From positions 1 to 64,000 of the forward strand of contig JACCGJ010020600.1 in assembly GCA_013407085.1 (NCBI GenBank): a DNA stretch of 64,000 nt, read 5' to 3'. The translations under genes and the position numbers were made by a program. Each line of letters starts with the position of its first letter. Positions within the stretch are counted from its first letter, which is position 1. The notes under the pieces are model-generated. The model had not been told where the DNA came from and did no database searches. It worked only from the letters and a program-made list of their open reading frames with translations. This DNA comes from Atriophallophorus winterbourni. Its lineage: Eukaryota; Platyhelminthes; Trematoda; Plagiorchiida; Microphallidae. Of this stretch, positions 33,615-45,650 are shown piece by piece.

Positions 33615-35156
33615 ATTTCAACTTCTGAAAGCGATATACAAATTTTGGTCTCCCTGCCACCACTAGGAAAGAGAGACCATGTAGTGCTAGACTGCGAGTT
33701 ACTCCTGTCATTTGATAAACCCCCACTTAAGGTGTCTCGATGCTTCCATAGGATCGACTCTGCTTCCCTATTACAGGCAGCAGCGCTACTCCCATGGCAA
33801 AACATTGACCATGTGGATGGGATGTGGGGGCAGATCAAGAAAAACAACTTCAACTTCAGGATCGATTCCCTCCTCTCGTACCCGTTCGCAAAAATGGTAA
33901 ACCTCAATGGTGGTCAGCCTCAGTTTCCCGCAGCGTACGTCACCGCGACGCAAAATGGAGGCGTTATAAGCTTACTCCCTCATGTGGGACTTGGGTCCGT
34001 TACAAAGAAGCACGAAATATAGCTGTTTCCAAGATACGTGCTGCAAAGATCTCTTTCGAAATGAGACTCACTCAAGAGGCCAATATCCATCCGAAACGTT
34101 ACTACAGGTACGTTCAATCTAAAGGGTCAACACGAAAAGGTGTAGGTACCTTGAGAAAAGACGATGGCTCTGCCGTCATTGCAAGCACTGAAAATGCTCA
34201 GTTGTTTTCCTTGCATTTTCAAAGCGTGCAACGACGAGATTATAACTCGAACGCCTCTGCTCCATGTTATAACTGTAAGGTATTGCACTGGCCCAGCCGT
34301 GGGTTCGTCCGCTGTCTATACAACACTCCATCACTTCAGTGTGCACTCACTGAACGCCGCCTCAGCACTGACCTTACATTCGAGGTACATAATGTCGAGA
34401 CTATTGGCCAGCCTAGCATACAACAAGTCGGCAGGTGCCGATAGCATCCATCCACGAATGATCAGACTGCTAGCTCATATATTAGCTGTGCTGATCACAG
34501 AACTTCTCACATCATCCCTCACTCAGGGTACCCTTCGTTTGGACTGGAAAACAGCCGTTATAGTGCCTATCCATAAGAGAGGAGCTTCTTCGGCGGTCAA
34601 AAATTACCACCCGTTTAGCCTCACTAGTGTACTATGTAAGGTTATATAAAGGTTGATCCACGATAAAATTTATGGTTATCTAACCAAACACTCTCTTCTG
34701 AATGCCGCACAACACGGCTTCCTAAAAGGTAGGTCATGTCTGACTAATTTGTTGAGCTTTCTAAACGAGGTCACTAAGAGGATGGATGATGGTATTGCTG
34801 TAGAAGTCTTCTATCTCGACTTTAGTAAGGCATTTGATTCAGTCAACCATAGGCTCTTGCTTCCCAAACTATCAGCCATAGGAGTATCAGGAAACCTTCT
34901 GGGCTGGATTCGAGCATTCCTTAGCGACCGTTCCTTTATGGTCAGTTTAGATGATACATACTCCGCAAGTGCGCATATAACGAGTGGAGTTCCCCAGGGC
35001 TCAGTCTTGGGGCTGTTGCTGTTCCTGATCTTCAATGATGATCTAGCCAACCAACTTCGCTCACTCTGTTATATTGCTGACGACGTTAAAATTGTCGGTA
35101 GGTCAGACAACTCCGATCTGATAAGTGATGTAAAAGCTGTGTCGGCATGGATTGAT

Positions 35157-35533
35157 TGATTTGATTGATTTTGTGCGACTATCTCCTCCTGGAGGATGAG
35201 TCGGTTCAAAGAAGGTTTCCCCCCTCATATCTGTCTAGGCCTGGGCAACCTGACAGTATCTCAGCCCACGTGCAGTCTCTGACTGTGCGGCACTTTGCCT
35301 GGATCAGGCTTGTGCTTTCATACATATACATACAAAGAAGGTTCTTGGGAATTTGGATACAAAGCGGCGTCTCCCGCACCACTCGGCGTTTGTTCGAGTC
35401 AGCTTCTCTAGCCTTTGCACAACCAAGTGTGACCTGCAAGGCAGCAGGGTGTTGCCAGAAAGAGGTGGTCTACCAGATTCTGTTCCAGGTTTTTCCTCGG
35501 TGTTTTCTCCCCAAGCCTTTCCCGCGATCGGGC
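35157..35533 (-). mobile_element. Repeat-C copy inserted in CR1-B
   Basis: Interrupts CR1-B between VSAWID and WTVKWDLPL; GCATGGA occurs on both sides (about 35147 and 35531) as probable target duplication. The left end is a GATT-rich tail, so the RNA strand is minus. Its middle (ACCACTCGGCGTTTGTTCGA; GTGACCTGCAAGGCAGC) matches 61865-61982. It is itself split by a SINE-A at 35218-35332. Confidence 0.78.
35218..35332 (+). mobile_element. SINE-A copy with target duplication
   Basis: Bordered by CAAAGAAGGTT at 35207-35217 and 35333-35343. It contains TCTGTCTAGGCCTGGGCAAC, both 3' hairpins, and ends in CATACATATACATA. It is the third level of nesting: SINE-A in Repeat-C in CR1-B. Confidence 0.93.
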
Positions 35534-36172
35534 ATGGACGGTTAAGTGGGACCTTCCCCTTAACCTAGATAAGAGTCACTTGCTCTGTACACTGGCAGGC
35601 AACATGATTGTCTCTACGCCCTCAGCCCGTAGGGTAAAATCTACTAAAGACCTAGGAGTCGTAATCTCCGCAAACTTTAAGTGGGCTTACCAATGTGCTG
35701 CTGCGGCTCACATGGCTAGGGGGAACTCCTTCAACTACGTTCAGCCCTCACTTTCAGAAAAGCTGAGTTGCTATTGCGCCTCTACAAGGCAATAGTAAGG
35801 CCACATTTAGAATACTGTATCCAGGCTTGGAAGCCGTATTACCAGAAGGATATAATGCAGCTAGAAAAGGTACAGAAGCTGGCCACTCGCATGATCGAGG
35901 GGTTAGCATACACCAATGATGAAAATCGTCTAATAGCACTAGGACGTTTCTCGCATATGAGGAGGCAACTAAGGGGGGATCTCATAGAGACCTTTAAGGT
36001 TGTCAAAGGATTAAGTTGTCCCGAATTCGATGACTTCTTTTGGTTCTCTCCTTTGGTTGGTACACGAGGGCACAGTCTTAAGCTAAGTAAACAGCACACC
36101 AGGCTCGAATACAGAACTCACTTCTTTAGCATCCGTATAGTGAACGCGTGGAACTCACTTCCGCAGAACTAA

Positions 36173-36589
36173 TCTCAGTAACTTCAGTAACTGCGTTCAA
36201 ACATGGGCGGATGAACGGTGGCTGGTGCTCTTTCCGGAGCATTACCCTTAAGACTAAATCCCTCCATATTTATGGTCTAAAACCACAAAAATGTTTGGAA
36301 AATCATTTTTAAACACAAAAAGCGTTTCTTTTTCATTTTTTCGTATTTGTTGAAATAAACTGCTGTCCATCGTCTTTTCATTCGATTGGACATGCAACAT
36401 GCATTAACTCTCTCACCTTTCGGTGATGAGACCTCTCCCATCTTCCATTCACAGTTACACACGCCTGAGTTACGAATCAATCTTGGTAGTGGCGGGTGTT
36501 TTCAAGCACCTCCAAAATAATCTGGGCACTCGTTTCGACTTGGCCGACTATCGCCCTGTGATACTGATACCTCATCCCAGTTTGTTTGT
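36173..36589. other. No feature recognised
   Basis: AT-rich stretch between the CR1-B end and the RTE 5' region; no convincing frame or repeat. Confidence 0.5.
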
Positions 36590-39500
36590 GCTTACTCTTC
36601 TATGGAATCCGTAGCTATTTAAGTCTCACCCTTCCCCATCTTTTAGGATTTTACTTTTTCATGGTTGTGGCGCTGAGACTGGACCTTAACGTGGTGCGAT
36701 GGTTTGTGTACCTTCATGGCCCATTGAGCTATACTGGGTGGTGCCTTTTGGTGCCAGCAGAGCTACTCATACCAGGAAGGTCGATGGATAGAGGTCAGAC
36801 AAACTCAGTCTCAAGCCACTGCCTTGTGGTTCAGGCTTTTTAGCCAAAGGCTCCGGGTGGGGCCCCTAAGCTAACCCCCTACTTCGGCCTGGGCAACCGG
36901 GTAGTATCACGCCCACAAGCAATTATGAAAATAAAGGTAAAAATGACAGATCCCGTGCTCTCACGCTCTCGGCTCAAAATGCTTTACATGATCTCACACT
37001 GCATGCAAACTTTTTGAATAAATGTTTTCCGTTTTGTGGTTCTTTGGTTAGCCCTGACAGAAGTGCAGCTTGTTCATCGAAGTTTCCGAATTCAGCCACT
37101 TCGGATATTTTGCCGAATGCCTCCAGAGCGTTCTTTCGCCCACGCGTACCATTTAAATTAGCGGCGTTTAATGTACGAACTTTAGCTAGCATCGGGCAGC
37201 AGGCAGCCTTGGCTCGCACGCTTGATAGCCTCGACGTCGATGTGTGCTGTTTGTCGGAAACACGCATGCATAACTCTAGCTCAGTTACACGATTGTCTAA
37301 CCATTCGACCTTACGTAAGTCGCACTATCTACGTTTGTCCACGGATGGCGATGCCATGGTATCTGATCAAGCTGGTGTCGGGATCGTCTTGAGTGAGCGA
37401 GCTGAGGTCGCACTGTTAGACTGGATCCCAGTCGACAGTCGCCTTTGTGCAGTAAGACTACAGGGTTCGTGCAAAAAAGCCCGATTTCGCAACCAATCCC
37501 GCGACCTGTTTGTGGTTGCTGCCTATGCACCGACTAATTGTAGCTCTGAACTTGACAGGGATGAGTTTTATGAAAGATTACAAGAACTCATTAGACTTGC
37601 ATCGATGAGTGACATCGTTGTCCTAGCTAGAGACATGAATGCACGTGTAGGCCGTCTATCTTTAAACGAGCATTTTGTGGGTGACGGTTTGGTCTCGATT
37701 GTCATTGTAATGACAACGGCGAAAGATTGCTTAACTTGTGCTCAGAGCACAAACTGTTCCTTGGCAGCACTAACTTCCGCCATTCGAAGCGCCACTGCTC
37801 CACCTGGAGATCTCCATCGGCGGCCCTGTTCACGCAAATTGACCATATTGCTATCAGCTACTCCTGGCGAGGGTGTGTGCAAGATTGCCGCTCCTACTGG
37901 GGCACCTGTCTAGAGTCCGATCATGCGTTAGTCTGTGCTAAGCTCTCGATGCGTTTTGGTGGGACACGTAGAAATGTTGCAAGGCAGTTGAATGTTGCTT
38001 GGCTTAACGATCTCCTGGTTCTCCGAGGGTTTCAGGCCAATTTGAGTCTGCATCTGTCTACAGTTCCCCAAAATAGTATCGATGACCAATGGAGTGGGGT
38101 TCAAACCTCCTTGGAAACAGCCGCGTTGGATAGTTGTGGGTTGACTTCCCGTGTAGCTCAGCTCTGGGTTTCTGCGAATTCTCTCCAATTAATGGACCAA
38201 CGTCGGTTGCTTTCTGTTGATAGCATACATGATGCGTCATGAAGGCTTATTAAACGTAAACTGGTTGCCAGTTTGAGAACCGATAGGGAAAGTTGGTGGA
38301 GTTCTGAGGCTACGGAAATGAAATCTGCGGCAGCTGTAGGCAATTTCAGAAAATTATTCCAACTCATCAGAACAGCTGGAAGCGGGTGACGAGGCATCAG
38401 TTAGTTGATACGTGAAGCAGATGGTTTGCCAGTTTTTAACATGCACATACGCATGGAGCGATGGGCAGAACATTTTGAAGCACAGTTTAACTGGCCTTCT
38501 GCACCCACTGATTTCGAGAATACGGAACACTGTACCACATGGTCGATTTCTCTTGAGGCTCCGACTCAATCAGAGATTTACAATGCAGTCCGGAGCCTTA
38601 AGCGCAATCGGGCATCAGGTGCTGATGCTTTGCTTCCGTCATTGTTCAAAGATGGCGGTTTCGCTTTAGTTCGCGAACTTCAAGCGCTGTTCGCCAACAT
38701 ATGGGGTGAGGAACGCGCTCCGATTCCTTGGAGAGAATCAGTAATTGCTCCGATTTTCAAAAAGGGACGGCGCGATTCCTATGAAAATCATCGGGGTATC
38801 AGTCTCATTTCAGTAGCTCCTAAAATACTGACGTCCATTCTGCTTCACCGATTGAGTACCAAACCGGAAGAGCAAATCCGTGAGGAGCAAACTGGCATTA
38901 TATTGCCAAACTTCGGGCAGGGTTCGAGCGTAGGGGCAATTGTCGTACTCGTTCAATATCTCCAGCGGGGTGCGGCAGGGCTGCCCTATCTTGCCGTTCC
39001 TTTTTAACTTCGCAATCGACGATGTTCTGAGAAAAGCTTTAGCTGGCCTGGTGGGCAGAGGTGTGGAACTTCTGCCGGGTGAGCGAGCGACCGATCTAGA
39101 GTATGCCGATGGCATCGCACTTCTGGGAGATGACCCTCATATAATGCAACAAGCCCTGGACCGCCTGGCACTTGAAGCTTCAAGGTATGGCATGTGCTTT
39201 GCGCCTAACAAGTGTAAAACACTTACCCAGGATTGGAGCGGCTCTCTTCCGAACCTAACTGTATGCGATGTCAATCTTGAATTGGTCGACAGCTTTGTTT
39301 ACCTTGTCAGTTATATCTCCGCTGGAGGTTGTGTCGACGACGAGATCTCACGTCGTGTTCGCAAAGCGGGTGCAGGGTTTGCTAACCTTCGCCACCTGTG
39401 GCGTCGACGCGATGTTTCACTCCATACTAAAGGCCGAGTGTACAACGCAGTGGTGCGTGCTACATTCCTTTATGGCTGCGGAACCTGGTCTATCCGAGCG

Positions 39501-40150
39501 GAAGATGTCCGTCGGCTTTCTGTTTTTGATACCCGTTGCCTGCGTAGAATTGCTCGCATTCGGTGGCAGCATCGTGTTACAAATATAGATGTCTGCAAGC
39601 GGGTGTTAGGACCAGGTGGCCACGGACTGAGAGAAATGCTGATGCTTGCTCGCTTGCGATGGTTGGGACATGTATTAAGAATGCCTACTCACCGTTTACC
39701 GTACCGCGCCTTATTCGCAGAGCCTGACAGAAGCTGGGAGAAAAGATCGGGTGGCCAGTCCATGACGTGGCGCGTTGGGATGAAGAAACTCACCGTAGCG
39801 CTAGGCTCAGTTGGGCTTATTCGTTTGCCTGGGTGGGGTCCAAAATCTCCACCTAACCGTTGGCTGTAAACCTTACGCGATATGTCTACAAGCCGAAGTC
39901 AGTGGCGCCAGTGTATTTTATTATGTGTCATAAATTTTTATTCGGTATTATTTTACATAAAGACACAAAAAAACCAAAAAATCGCATGTAGTGAAACTAC
40001 AGAAAACAAGTTGCTTTTTGTGCATTTGCTTTTGCGTATTCCGCTTGCCTGCTTTCCCTTTTCCACGCGCTTGCTTATCTGCTTTTCCTGCTTCATATTG
40101 CTTGGCACTTTGTCTGGCTCCAGACTTGCGCTTCATGATGATGATGATTT
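36590..40150 (+). mobile_element. RTE-type LINE, near full length, inactive
   Basis: The 5' UTR-like region (36780-36935) contains CCACTGCCTTGTGG and CAACCGGGTAGTATCA, shared with the 566-bp element at 47997. APE endonuclease follows (AAFNVRTLASIGQQAALA, VDVCCLSETRM, DMNARVG; 37140-37670), its end in another frame (FTQIDHIAISYSW, LESDHALV; 37820-37930). Reverse-transcriptase fingers lie at 38560-38880 (GRRDSYENHRGISLIS). Sequence between EEQTG (about 38895) and the GVRQGCP block (about 38970) is deleted, removing the first catalytic Asp. The box is YADG, not YADD (39098), and GDMNAR is RDMNAR. The C-terminus (FLYGCGTWSI, RWLGHVLRMPTHRLPYRALF) reaches 39869. A short ATG-repeat tail ends near 40150. 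Confidence 0.85.
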
Positions 40151-40383
40151 GGCAGTTAAGCATTCGGTACATGCTACCGGTGTAATGCTGTCTGTGATTA
40201 TGATCCAGTGAGGCCTGCACTAGCTATAACTTCGCTTCATCATTATATCATCCTATACTACAGTGTTCCCCTATTTAATTTATTTGTTGCTCCTATGCCA
40301 AGTTTTGCTTGCAATGTGTCTCTTGATAAATATTTCCTCGAGAGGGACGATTATATCATTTTGTAATTTTCTTCTGATTTCAG
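40151..40383. other. Flank before the NDRG-like gene
   Basis: About 230 bp with no repeat recognised. Its right end, TTTTCTTCTGATTTCAG at 40367-40383, is a good splice acceptor, so this is probably the end of an intron behind an untranslated first exon that I cannot locate. Confidence 0.45.
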
Positions 40384-40564
40384 CTTTAATCAATCCACAA
40401 TTTGGCATAACATGGAGGTTCCACTTGTTGACTTCAAAGGAGGCGATCTACGTTCTCGTAGCGCGATTTTATCCCCTGAGCCTTCTTTTGCACATGGTTC
40501 TCTTTCGTTCGAAGAGATGCACATCAACTACCCAAGATTACGGCGAGATTCATCCGTCCTAGAA
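40384..40564 (+). CDS. NDRG: NDRG-like exon with start codon
   Basis: Acceptor at 40382-40383 (TGATTTCAG) and donor GTTAGT at 40565. The ATG at 40412 opens 51 codons, MEVPLVDFKGGDL to RRDSSVLE, ending in phase 0. The first 28 nt are 5' UTR. The N-terminal sequence is not conserved in the family, so the start is chosen as the only in-frame ATG before the exon that joins to the conserved part. Confidence 0.75.
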
Positions 40565-40735
40565 GTTAGTATATCTATATTAATATTAAGTCTTAAAAAA
40601 TTATGAATGATAATGGGTAATATTATTTTTTATTTAACGTAATAATATTTTAGCAATGTAAATTATCCCAGTTAATGTGCTGTATGACACCTCTTGGATT
40701 CCGTTATCAGCTATTCGCTGCCTATTTATTCATAA

Positions 40736-40865
40736 AGTCATGGCCGGAGCGGTTCTGGGGATAAGCTCCCAATTCCAAAAATGCTCTAATGGCGCGCGTC
40801 TCATATAGCCTCTGACAACCAAGTCCAGCTCCTGGCGTGCACGCGTGGTCCTGCGTGATCCGGCT
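40736..40865 (+). mobile_element. Repeat-C fragment in NDRG intron 1
   Basis: Reverse complement of 46575-46705: both contain the strings around GGAGCGGTTCTG, AATGGCGCGCGTCTCATATA and CAGCTCCTGGC. It lies at the left edge of the RTE-X relic. Confidence 0.75.
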
Positions 40866-42965
40866 GAACTGCTTCTATTGATAGGAGAAAGGGTGAAGGC
40901 TGTGTTGGACGAGAAACGGTCAGCATTCTTGAAGTTCAAAGGTATGCCAGCAGATGAAAATTTAAGACTTCTAAGAGCAGCGACAAATAAGGTCAAACAG
41001 ACTGCAGAACAATGTGCAAATGACTATTGGACTGATATTTGCCTCAGTATCCAAAAAGCTGCAGATACTGAAAATTTTCTAGATATGATGGGATCAGCAG
41101 AGCCATTAATCCAAACAAACTTAAAACGGTCCCATTAAGTATGTGTCTGGTTAGCCAATTGTCAACAAAAGTCAGCAGATGGAAAGATCGGTAGAGCACT
41201 TCTCCTCTCTCTACTCTAGGGACAGTACGGTTTAACCTTATGCACTTAAAAATGTTGAGTGGTTGCCAACTATTGAACATACTCCTCTACTCTTGAGCTT
41301 AATAGGACAATCGACCGTTTAGCGAATGGGGAGGACCCTGGTGACGACGGAATTCCACCTGAGCTCATCAAACGCTGTAGAACAGCATTATTACAACCTC
41401 TTCACCATTTTCTTCTCTATGGCTGGCAGGAGGAGTGTGTCCCACAAGAGATGCGATACAGGAAGTTCATCACGCTATCTAAGAATAAGGGTTATAGAGA
41501 CGACTGCAACAATTACAGCGGAATCTTCCCTCTGTATGTTGTCAAATTATTTGCTAAAGTCTTACAATCCAGCTACAAGTTTTAGCTGATACAGTTTACT
41601 CTCAATCTCAATGTGGTTTCCCTAGGGGAAGATCAACGGTTGAAATGATCTTCGTCCTGAGACAACTTCAAGAAAAATGTCGGGAACAACGTATGCCATC
41701 ATATGCTGTTTTTATTGATCTAGCGAAAACACTCGACTACTTCATCAGGTAGGGTCTTTTCAAAATACTTGAACTGATAGGCAGCCCCCAATACTGCTCA
41801 AACTCGTTATTTCTTTCCACTCAGACACGAAGGACTCAGTTCATTTTGACTTTTTCAGTTCAGAATTCTTTGAAATTCACCGAGGCATCAAACATCTGTG
41901 TGTTCTTGCTCCCATGCTGTTCGGTATTTTGCTCTGCTACTGAAACAAGCTTTTAGAACGGGAACCGAAGGGATTTTCCTATGCACGCGAAGAGATGGCA
42001 AGCTTTTCAACCTGAACCGGTTCAAAGCACAAACAAGGCACGGGTTGTGATAACCCGTGACCTGTTTGCCGACGATGCAGCAATTATTGCTCACTACCAA
42101 GAACACCTCCAGTCGCTAATGGACTGTTTTTCGTCGACATGGAGAGACTTTGGGCTAAAAATCAGCATGAGCAAGACCAAAGTCCTTGGTCAAGGAGTTG
42201 TATCGCATTCAATCATCACTGTTGGAAAGTGTCAGCTTGAACCAGTACATCATTTCACATATCTTGGTTCAACCATTGCGGATAACCTCTCACTAGACAT
42301 GGAGATTGATAAGCTAATTGAACTCTGTGTTCGGGGTAACCGCAATTTGACTGTAAATACAAAGATGATGGTGTACAGCGCGTGTGCACTAAATGCTTTA
42401 CTGTACGGCAGTGAAACTTGAACCACCAACACAAGAAACTGAATGCTTTCCATCTGCGAAGCATCCTTCGTATCTTGAACATATCGTGGATGGACAAAGT
42501 GAGTAATGCAGAAGTGCTTTCAAAAGCTGGTCTACAGAGCATGTTCACCCTACTACGACACCGCGCTTGTTTTGGCTTGGCCACGTCTACATAATGGAAA
42601 ATGGTCGTATTCGAATGATCCACTCTATGGTGAGTTGCAATCTGGAAGTCGACCATTGGGCGGTACCATTGCGGTACAAAGACGATTGCAAAATAGATAT
42701 GAAATCTCTTGGCATTGACCTCGCGAGTTGGGAAAAACTTACTCTTGACCGCTCACGTTGGGGGCATTGTGTAAAGCGTCGTCTGCAAGCTGTAGAGGAG
42801 CATATAGAGCTCTTTGGTGCTGAACGTAAATCACGCCGCCGGCGTGCAACTGATGCCGATCGACCGGGTACTGCCTATCGTTCAGAGCGTTACGGGAGAG
42901 TTTGTTCCTCCCGAATCGGACTGTTCGAAGAGCTGTGTAACATAAAAAAAATCATGCGATTTTGA
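40866..42965 (+). mobile_element. RTE-like LINE relic (family X) in NDRG intron 1
   Basis: Scattered frames give RLANGEDPGDDGIPPELIK (about 41315), a fingers region at 41430-41580, QLQEKCREQRMPSYAVFID (about 41668), LFADDAAIIAHYQEHLQSL (42062-42118), FTYLGSTIADNLSLD, LLYGSET followed by a stop where Trp is expected (42421), and a C-terminal region ending near 42965. Many frameshifts and stops; dead. It differs from families 1 and 2 in FADD instead of YADD. Three further relics of its 3' end occur in later introns (49225, 52380, 59150). Confidence 0.82.
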
Positions 42966-43199
42966 TGTGCATCTAGGGTCGACATCGACCTAACATAAAG
43001 TCAAGAAGAAGGAATGGATTAATCACGTCTGGATCTAGGCAATGTGCCGATAAACCCCATTGTGTGTGGACTCTAATACTCTAAGTATTCTGGATCAAAG
43101 TCTTGGTCAATGGCTGTATTCTCGTACATAATTTTTGTGAGTCTTTGATCATTGTATGTTGTCAAGTTAAGTGGTATGGAAGCTTGTTATGCTGTGTGT

Positions 43200-43280
43200 T
43201 AGTCAAATATGCATGTATGAAAGCACAAGCCTGGTCCAGGCAAAGTGCCGGACAGTCAGAGACGGTGAAATCTGCAAGTA
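43200..43280 (-). mobile_element. SINE-A fragment
   Basis: Contains AAGCACAAGCCTGGTCCAGG and CAAAGTGCCGGACAGTCAGA, the 3' end of SINE-A in reverse orientation. It is cut off soon after. Confidence 0.8.
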
Positions 43281-43644
43281 ATCTTTCATGCTGGTGTCTC
43301 TCTACTTGTTCGCAACCCTTGCTTCGATGCAGGTTTAATTCGAGGTGTAGGCCTATACCTACGACCCACCCTTTCTCATCTTTTTTTTAACAAAATTAAC
43401 GTTTTCTCGCAGTTAAACACTCGGTTTTTTACTAACGATGGAATGCTACCCATGATAATGCTTATGATGAAATACTGTCAGGTTGCACAAGCGTAGACAT
43501 AGAATTTCGACCTTTGCCAACCGAGCAAATTCATTCCCCCCCTCAGCTGCTACTTTCATACTCAAGAATCAATATTATATTCTAATGCTTTCGCTTCGCC
43601 TCTTTGTGATATACGATATCGGCATCGATGTTTGGCACCTCATT

Positions 43645-43740
43645 GTGTGCCTGGGCATCCTGACAGTATCTTAGCCCACATGCAGTCTCCGACTGTACGG
43701 CACTTTGCCTGGATCAGGCTTGTGCTTTCATACATACATA
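43645..43740 (+). mobile_element. SINE-A copy, CATA-repeat end
   Basis: 3' part of SINE-A with both hairpin regions, ending TTTCATACATACATAC. 5' truncated. It lies 70 bp before an NDRG-like exon. Confidence 0.85.
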
Positions 43741-43808
43741 CCTTATTGTGTACCTAGGATTTATCCTGCATTGGTTTAAACCATAAAATTTGTTTTTTCT
43801 TTTCCCAG

Positions 43809-43911
43809 GAGCACGAGATTCTAACGTCCTCCGGGATTCACCAACGTGTTTACGTGCAGCCTTCTCAGTCGAAACGAGCTCTCATTACTTATCACGATAT
43901 TGGGACAAATC
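43809..43911 (+). CDS. NDRG: NDRG-like exon
   Basis: Acceptor TTTTCCCAG at 43800-43808 and donor GTATGT at 43912. 34 codons plus one base: EHEILTSSGIHQRVYV, then ALITYHDIGTN, which matches the family's strongly conserved TYHDIG box. It joins exon 1 in phase 0 and the next exon in phase 1, where the split codon becomes CAT (His), the family's expected residue. Confidence 0.9.
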
Positions 43912-43990
43912 GTATGTATTCATGCCGAATTCACTAGTTGCTTTAATCGATCAAACATTGTTGATCTGTTTTCGCATCCTTCGCTTCTAG

Positions 43991-44108
43991 ATATTTCGTT
44001 TCTGGGATTTTTTAACCTCGCGGAAATGCGAGTGATAACGAAGCACTTTACGGTGTATCATGTCTGTGCTCCTGGCCACCAAGAAAACGCTGCTACCGAG
44101 AATTTCGA
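43991..44108 (+). CDS. NDRG: NDRG-like exon
   Basis: Acceptor CTTCTAG (43984-43990), donor GTAGGT at 44109. It encodes ISFLGFFNLAEMRVITKHFT, VYHVCAPGHQ and ENAATENF, matching the family's FN.EDM..I...F.V.HVDAPGQ segment. The intron before it is only 79 nt. It ends in phase 2 (GA), completed by T from the exon at 51639 or by C from the optional exon at 47693. Confidence 0.92.
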
Positions 44109-44392
44109 GTAGGTTGTTTCGGTCTACTTAGATTTAAATAAAGTTACCATTATTGTGGACGGGTTCCTTAAAGCATTCGCTCTTTATCACTTTTTATACT
44201 TCTTTGTTATTGCTCAAAACCTGAATACTGGGCGTTACATTCCAGACGGATTTGTGTGCACAGATGTTCCGTTTCCTTGCAAACTTTCGCGGCCTCCACA
44301 TTGATTTGTCAAAAACAGTGATCTAAATTTTATCGACCCCTTCGCTTACCGCTATTTCTGATACTAATCTTTTACGTCGAATCGCTTATATC

Positions 44393-44480
44393 TGTCCAGT
44401 TCTCGACAACCTGACAGTATCTCAACCTACGACGGCTCCACTTTGCCGGTACCAGGATTGTGATTTCATACATTCAAAAA
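44393..44480 (+). mobile_element. SINE-A copy, diverged
   Basis: CAACCTGACAGTATCTCAAC, CACTTTGCCGGTACCAGGAT and TTTCATACATTC mark the 3' half of SINE-A. An internal deletion removes the first hairpin. Confidence 0.7.
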
Positions 44481-45082
44481 TCCACGTTGCGCCTCAATTA
44501 AGACGGTCATTGCAATCAATAGAGTTTCTGAAATTGACCTTTATCTGCTACGTTGAAAACATTATTTTGACAGATTATCATTACCATTTGACCTCATAGG
44601 TCGTCGGCTTTTGTGAGTGATGTGCGCGCATGTCGAATCCATGAACAAACGCAGTGTTATACGCACACGTAATCAATTGTCCTGGCGACGCTGTAGCGAC
44701 CAGGTCAGATAGAGCGAGGACATTGATCGTATCTGGTCTAAACGCATATTGCATTGTCGATCCAAGCTCCGAGAACGAATCAGCCAACCGGTCACTCCCG
44801 CCTGTTAACCCATCGTTTATTATTTTCATAAAAAAGAATAGCGCATGTCGAACGCTGCTATGCAATTTTCCTAACCACAACAGGGTGATCGCAACATTCG
44901 CATTGAGCCTTCTCTACGTTGCATCGGACGTGATTGAATCCCATATCGTTCGCTGATTGTTGATGTCCTCAATCTATTCTAATTTCCAGTCAGATTGCCA
45001 CTCGACCTCTTCTCTCGCGACTTTTAACTAACGCGGATTGTTGCGGGTTTGCAATGATTGTTGTCAATATATTTTGATGCTA
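44481..45082. other. Intronic, no feature recognised
   Basis: Opposite-strand frames of about 100 codons exist at 44581-44956, but neither resembles a known family and both lie inside NDRG intron 3. Confidence 0.4.
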
Positions 45083-45370
45083 ACATCCCCATCCCTTACA
45101 CACCACTACCGGTTTCTGGCTGTTTGCCGTCATCAGGTGGAGACAGTAAGATCAGGTTCAGTGAGCCTTGAAACGGTGGAAAAGCGGTAAACAAAGTTGA
45201 ACTTGTATGCCACTGATAAATAAGGTTTTTACGAAAAACGACGATGTTCAAATACAGAATCACAAAGCGTCCAAGGGGCATATAAATGTCACATCCCCTT
45301 CACTTACACACCATATCTGGTTTCCGTCTGTTCGCTGTCATCAGACAGAGAGTGTAATAATCAGGTTGTC
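45083..45370 (+). repeat. Isolated satellite fragment in NDRG intron 3
   Basis: About 1.2 monomers of the 242-bp satellite, starting at ACATCCCCATCCCTTACACA, with a degenerate first dyad. It lies 32 kb from the main array, so satellite sequence has moved, by an unknown route, into the gene. Confidence 0.88.
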
Positions 45371-45564
45371 AACGTTTTTGACGCTTCATGCTTTGAATTG
45401 ATGAAGATGATGTGAGTCACCATTGAGTGCTTGATCGGCAGTTTTCACGCTTCTTGCAATTTCAACCCTTCGTCTAACGCTGCGTTGTAATTCACAGGCT
45501 GATCCATAATTTAGAATTGTATGGCTAAATCCACTTTTACTTCCATAGGTCCTACGAACCTTAT

Positions 45565-45650
45565 CCTGCAACGTGACAGTAATATCGCCCACATGCAGTC
45601 TCTGACTGTGCGGTACTTTGCCTGGATCAAGCTTGTGCTTTCATACCTTT
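45565..45650 (+). mobile_element. SINE-A copy
   Basis: 3' part of SINE-A: GTGACAGTAATATCGCCCAC, GCAGTCTCTGACTGTGCGG, CTTGTGCTTTCATACC. 5' truncated. Confidence 0.85.

Larger units (their letters stand above)
32320..36172 (+). mobile_element. CR1-type LINE (family B), split by nested insertions
   Basis: Colinear CR1 pieces: the ORF2 start region and endonuclease (ALQFYINAGSIRTK, VGVTESWLF, VVIFGDFNLPEIN; 32560-33142), resuming at 33625 (SESDIQILVSLPPLGKRDHV). Then come the reverse transcriptase (SAGADSIHPRMIRL; GVPQGSVLGLLLFLIF; IADDVKIVG, 34430-35155) and, from about 35534, the C-terminal domain (FKWAYQCAAAAHMAR, IVRPHLEYCIQAWKPYYQK) to 36172. Inserts are an RTE at 33153-33614 and a Repeat-C copy at about 35157-35533 carrying SINE-A. 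Frameshifts near 33900, 34440, 34650 and 35760 show decay. Family B matches 16891-18256. Confidence 0.85.

Noticed and set aside
44581..44956. Two overlapping 100-codon frames on opposite strands
   Set aside because: No family resemblance and located inside an intron of the NDRG-like gene.
45131..45140. CTGATGA box on the minus strand of a satellite fragment as a second hammerhead
   Set aside because: No GAAA box or cleavage triplet at the required spacing, so it is chance.
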